A stretch of DNA of 64,000 nucleotides, taken from Psychroserpens luteus (GTDB lineage Bacteria; Bacteroidota; Bacteroidia; Flavobacteriales; Flavobacteriaceae). The DNA lies in assembly GCF_015319355.1 (NCBI RefSeq), contig NZ_JADILU010000001.1, forward strand, positions 682,001-746,000, given 5' to 3'. The notes below the pieces were generated by a model. The model saw nothing but the letters and a program-made list of their open reading frames with translations. It was not told where the DNA came from and made no database searches. Below, piece by piece: positions 61,368 to 64,000 of this stretch (position 1 is its first letter; each line of letters begins with the position of its first letter). Position numbers and translations under genes: made by a program.

Positions 61368-62686
61368 TTCGGAATGATATATAAAATGATACAACTTAAA
61401 ATTCCCCAAACATTTACCCAAAGCAAATCGGCATATTTACCTTTTGTAAATATTAATGAGTCTGGAAAAATCTCAAATACTAACATAAATCCAAAAACCA
61501 GTCCACAAATCACACTCAAGTAAAAACTAATTTTAGGGACTTTCATATTCCAAAACACAAAGACTGGAGTTAAACCAATAACCATAGTTCCAGAGATGGT
61601 TGTGGCAGATAAAATTGCAGCATCTAAAAATACCGGAAGTGTTCCTAAAACAGCAATTGCTGCCATAGATACACGACCAAAAGTCAAGTTTTTACCCATA
61701 TTTAAATCGATCGCTAATAATTTAGAGAACGACGAAAATGTCGAATCTAACGTAGACGCAGCAGATGTAATCATGATAAAATTAATGACTAGTAAAATGA
61801 CAACACCAAAAGCTTTTCCAACTTCTACAGCTGCCTGCCCTTTCATGCCTTGAGTTTGTGCGTAAACACCAATAAAACTAAATAATACAATACAAAGCGC
61901 ACCCAAAATACTAGCTAGTAAAAAGCTTTTCCGTGTTACTTTTGGTGAGGTTATAAATGCACGATCTGTCAAAACAGGATCATGAAACGGATAACTAAAC
62001 GATTGAATAATTGCAGCAAAAAATAAGTTTAAACCTAATTCAAAACTCCAAGTTCCTGAAGTTGCTATGTCTGTAGGTGAAAAGTCTTCCGAAGAAAAAA
62101 TAGTGCCTAAAATGACAATCAACAATACCGAAAATAAAACCATCTGTATCACATCTGTAAATATCGAACTGCTCAATCCGCCTTTTATAGCATAAGCTAA
62201 CGTTAATACAGTGAAAACAATAATAGCTAAATAATAAGGTTGGCTTCCGCTTTCTCCAAAGTAACTTCCAATAACCATCGTGTTACTCCAAACTTCATTA
62301 AATAAACGAATGGCGATCAAAATGGAGAAAATTGCCATGGCACCTTTTCCAAATTTAGAAGTCAAAAATTGGTGAATACTTTCAAATCCACCTTTAGTTC
62401 GCATTTGGTAAATCAAAATACCAGCAACTGCAAAAGATAAATAATAACCAGCATAGGCGACACCACCTACAATCCCGTAATCGAGACCTAGGTTTGCAGC
62501 ATTAGTGATACTTTTGGCAAAAATCCATGAGATAATTAAGCTCCCAGTCAACACCAAAGTACTTGGTGGCTTACGATTGCTCACAGCTTTAAAAAACTGA
62601 TCTCTTGTTCTTGCTAAAGGCGACAAGAAAAATAGTATCAAGCTTGATACGATAATTAATGTCCATTGCCAGTGTATTGTTTCCAT
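61352..62686 (-). CDS. Sodium:solute symporter family transporter
   Basis: This 444-residue protein with about 12 membrane segments is of the SSS type: LVLTGSLIISWIFAKSITNAANLG near the start, AYAIKGGLSSSIFTDVIQM for the sodium-binding region, and FIMITSAASTLDSTFSS, the conserved TM8-like segment. The substrate cannot be read. It stands 5 bases after the SusD-like gene, so it may import what the outer-membrane system collects. Confidence 0.86.
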   Translation of the reverse strand: METIHWQWTLIIVSSLILFFLSPLARTRDQFFKAVSNRKPPSTLVLTGSLIISWIFAKSITNAANLGLDYGIVGGVAYAGYYLSFAVAGILIYQMRTKGGFESIHQFLTSKFGKGAMAIFSILIAIRLFNEVWSNTMVIGSYFGESGSQPYYLAIIVFTVLTLAYAIKGGLSSSIFTDVIQMVLFSVLLIVILGTIFSSEDFSPTDIATSGTWSFELGLNLFFAAIIQSFSYPFHDPVLTDRAFITSPKVTRKSFLLASILGALCIVLFSFIGVYAQTQGMKGQAAVEVGKAFGVVILLVINFIMITSAASTLDSTFSSFSKLLAIDLNMGKNLTFGRVSMAAIAVLGTLPVFLDAAILSATTISGTMVIGLTPVFVFWNMKVPKISFYLSVICGLVFGFMLVFEIFPDSLIFTKGKYADLLWVNVWGILSCIILYIIPKWIRK

Positions 62687-62691
62687 ATTAT

Positions 62692-64000
62692 TTACTCATT
62701 CCACCAAACCGGAACATTAATACTATTATCATTAGTAGCTGTTGCAGCTAAATTATAATTCTCGTTATTTAAAGCTTCCTCTTCAGCAGGATAAGGCATG
62801 CGAACTGGGATCAAATCATTATTGAAACTTGCAGAAATAGTTTGTAATTGAGGGAATCCTGTTCTGCGATATTCTACCCAACCTTCATAACCATTGATGA
62901 CGTTAGCAATCCATTTTTGAGTGATAATTTGTTGTATAGGTGTTGTTTCTGGTGCATTAAAAGCAGCGTTTCCTGCGAGATATGTAGCAGGTAATTCAGT
63001 ATTCCAATAGTCAAAAGCCAAAGCAACTCCTGTTTCATATAAAATTTGAGCATCTGCTGTAATCAAGTTTCTTGCAGCAGCTTCTGCTAATGCAAATTGT
63101 ACTTCCCAAGCTGTGATAAAGTTAGCATCAAGTGTTGAGGTATCTTCTCTAAACGATGTACCAGCTAATGAATAATCTGCTAAGGTTACAGAGGTTTCCG
63201 AAGGGTCAATTCCGTTTAGTAATCCGTTAAATTCTTCTGTAGTTGAGTTTGAGGATGGTCTAAAAAAAGTTCCAATTCTCGTGTCATTTAAATTGGTTAG
63301 AATGTCATCCATCGTTTCAGACATTACAAAGTTATTGAAATCACCAATACGTAATTGTGCTAATCGAAAACTGTTAGGATCTGTATTCGTGAAATTAAAA
63401 ATTGCATTTTGTGCATTTGAAGTAATGTAATTTCCTTCATCAAAAAGAGTTTGAAGTGCTTCGGAAACATCAACTTGACCAGAAATGCGGAGCAAATGTT
63501 TAATTTTTAGGGAATTTGCAAAACGCACCCAAGCGCTTAAATCTCCATTAAATAAAATATCACCTTCTAACGGAATTACATCGTTATACGCTTCAATCGC
63601 AGCAATCCCTTTATCAAGATTGTCTAAAATTCCGTTTTCGTTTTGATAAATGTCCTCTTGTAAATCGTATGCAGGAGTAACGGTTCCGTTGACACCATTA
63701 AAGGCTTCAAAATAGGGAACATCGCCAAATAGATCTGTTAATCCTGCAGCCATGTAGGCTTTTAAAATTAATGCAGGACCTTCGTAAACCGAGAAAGTTT
63801 CTATAGTTCTCGATTGATTTAAAATAATCTCATTATCCCGAAGATTTGTATAAAATATTGGCCAAGGATTACCACCTAATTGTGGTGATTTTAAGTCGTG
63901 ACGATCAAATAGATTAAAATCTAAAGCGGTTCTATGTTGTGATAATAAATCTCCAGCAACAAAACCTTCGTAACTCATGTTTTCTCCAAAATCATAAATG
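62692..64000 (-). CDS. SusD/RagB-like outer-membrane nutrient-binding protein (5' end outside window)
   Basis: This gene is read on the minus strand and is still open at the window end (the codons before the internal ATG are coding), so it is partial. The visible part, about 430 residues, matches the SusD-like_2 type: helical TPR-like segments (WVRFANSLKIKHLLRISGQVD, ALAFDYWNTELPATYLAG) and the end YEGWVEYRRTGFPQL with RMPYPAEE, typical of the family. It binds a nutrient together with a SusC barrel, presumably encoded further upstream. Confidence 0.87.
   Translation of the reverse strand, partial: IYDFGENMSYEGFVAGDLLSQHRTALDFNLFDRHDLKSPQLGGNPWPIFYTNLRDNEIILNQSRTIETFSVYEGPALILKAYMAAGLTDLFGDVPYFEAFNGVNGTVTPAYDLQEDIYQNENGILDNLDKGIAAIEAYNDVIPLEGDILFNGDLSAWVRFANSLKIKHLLRISGQVDVSEALQTLFDEGNYITSNAQNAIFNFTNTDPNSFRLAQLRIGDFNNFVMSETMDDILTNLNDTRIGTFFRPSSNSTTEEFNGLLNGIDPSETSVTLADYSLAGTSFREDTSTLDANFITAWEVQFALAEAAARNLITADAQILYETGVALAFDYWNTELPATYLAGNAAFNAPETTPIQQIITQKWIANVINGYEGWVEYRRTGFPQLQTISASFNNDLIPVRMPYPAEEEALNNENYNLAATATNDNSINVPVWWNE

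Noticed and set aside
5332-63466. CTTCGGAA as hairpin-loop (UUCG) part of terminators, or as a Chi/KOPS-type signal
   Set aside because: Copies lack flanking complementary arms and lie mostly inside genes, which rules out terminators. Both orientations are nearly equal over 60 kb, which does not fit strongly skewed replication signals.
1-64000. CRISPR array, tRNA, rRNA, integrase or insertion sequence
   Set aside because: No regularly spaced repeats, cloverleaf-like sequences, rRNA-like blocks or transposase/integrase motifs were seen on either strand.

Overview
The window looks like chromosome of a marine-type member of the Flavobacteriaceae (Bacteroidota). The DNA is AT-rich and densely coding, and ribosome-binding sites of the Shine-Dalgarno type are essentially absent. 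Several promoters match the Bacteroidota form (TTTG about 17-23 nt before TAnnTTTG), and there are many secreted or lipoprotein products, a SusD-like protein, the mevalonate branch of isoprenoid synthesis, and many genes with typical flavobacterial architectures. I see no rRNA, tRNA, CRISPR array, transposase or prophage.

Layout. 1-3.7 kb: a thiol/oxidative-stress unit (3' end of an msrA-like gene, hydrolase-OsmC fusion, egtB, egtD). 3.7-15.1 kb: a phosphoesterase-barrel outer-membrane fusion, DUF2254 and cyclase-like proteins, a lipoprotein, a glycerophosphodiesterase, a flavoprotein, a hybrid histidine kinase and a DUF1697 protein. 15.2-24 kb: a surface protein, two mevalonate-pathway genes, an MBOAT/SGNH pair, a UbiA prenyltransferase, a nitrilase and a pseudouridine-synthase-like protein lacking its catalytic Asp. 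24-31.4 kb: a transglutaminase-like and a carboxypeptidase-regulatory-domain protein, then a polyamine operon (speA, speB, a deoxyhypusine-synthase-like enzyme, a GNAT-nitrilase fusion) behind a long leader that contains an open small reading frame. 31.5-38.7 kb: an ECF sigma unit and an unnamed unit of a P-loop-like protein, a small membrane protein and an antiporter. 38.7-48 kb: three glycosyltransferases, an iron-sulfur membrane protein, an FAD reductase, a GH113-like lipoprotein and a BamA-like protein.

48.1-54.1 kb is the most interesting region: a Nudix-type regulator (NrtR family) followed by a six-gene operon. It encodes a short PRPP-synthetase-like protein, a DUF4291 protein, an ADP-ribosylglycohydrolase, a calcineurin-like phosphatase, a NADAR protein and a NAMPT-like phosphoribosyltransferase. 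Three copies of a 21-bp palindrome sit at the two promoters and at the end of the regulator gene. The set reads as an ADP-ribose/nicotinamide recycling system. The first and last enzymes could form the two-step ADP-ribose-to-NAD+ route described for phage NARP1, but this is inference from family and context.

54.3-64 kb: a minus-strand run resembling the accessory part of an arsenosugar locus (TIGR04282 and TIGR04283 glycosyltransferases, DUF547, purine nucleoside phosphorylase), with a rhodanese, a phosphoesterase, a sodium:solute symporter and a SusD-like protein cut by the window end.

At whole-window scale the octamer CTTCGGAA (or its complement TTCCGAAG) is strikingly frequent. I counted about 39 copies of the 7-mer core TTCGGAA by eye, nearly all preceded by C, on both strands and in several reading frames, where about one copy of the octamer would be expected. 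This looks like a DNA-level signal rather than codon usage.
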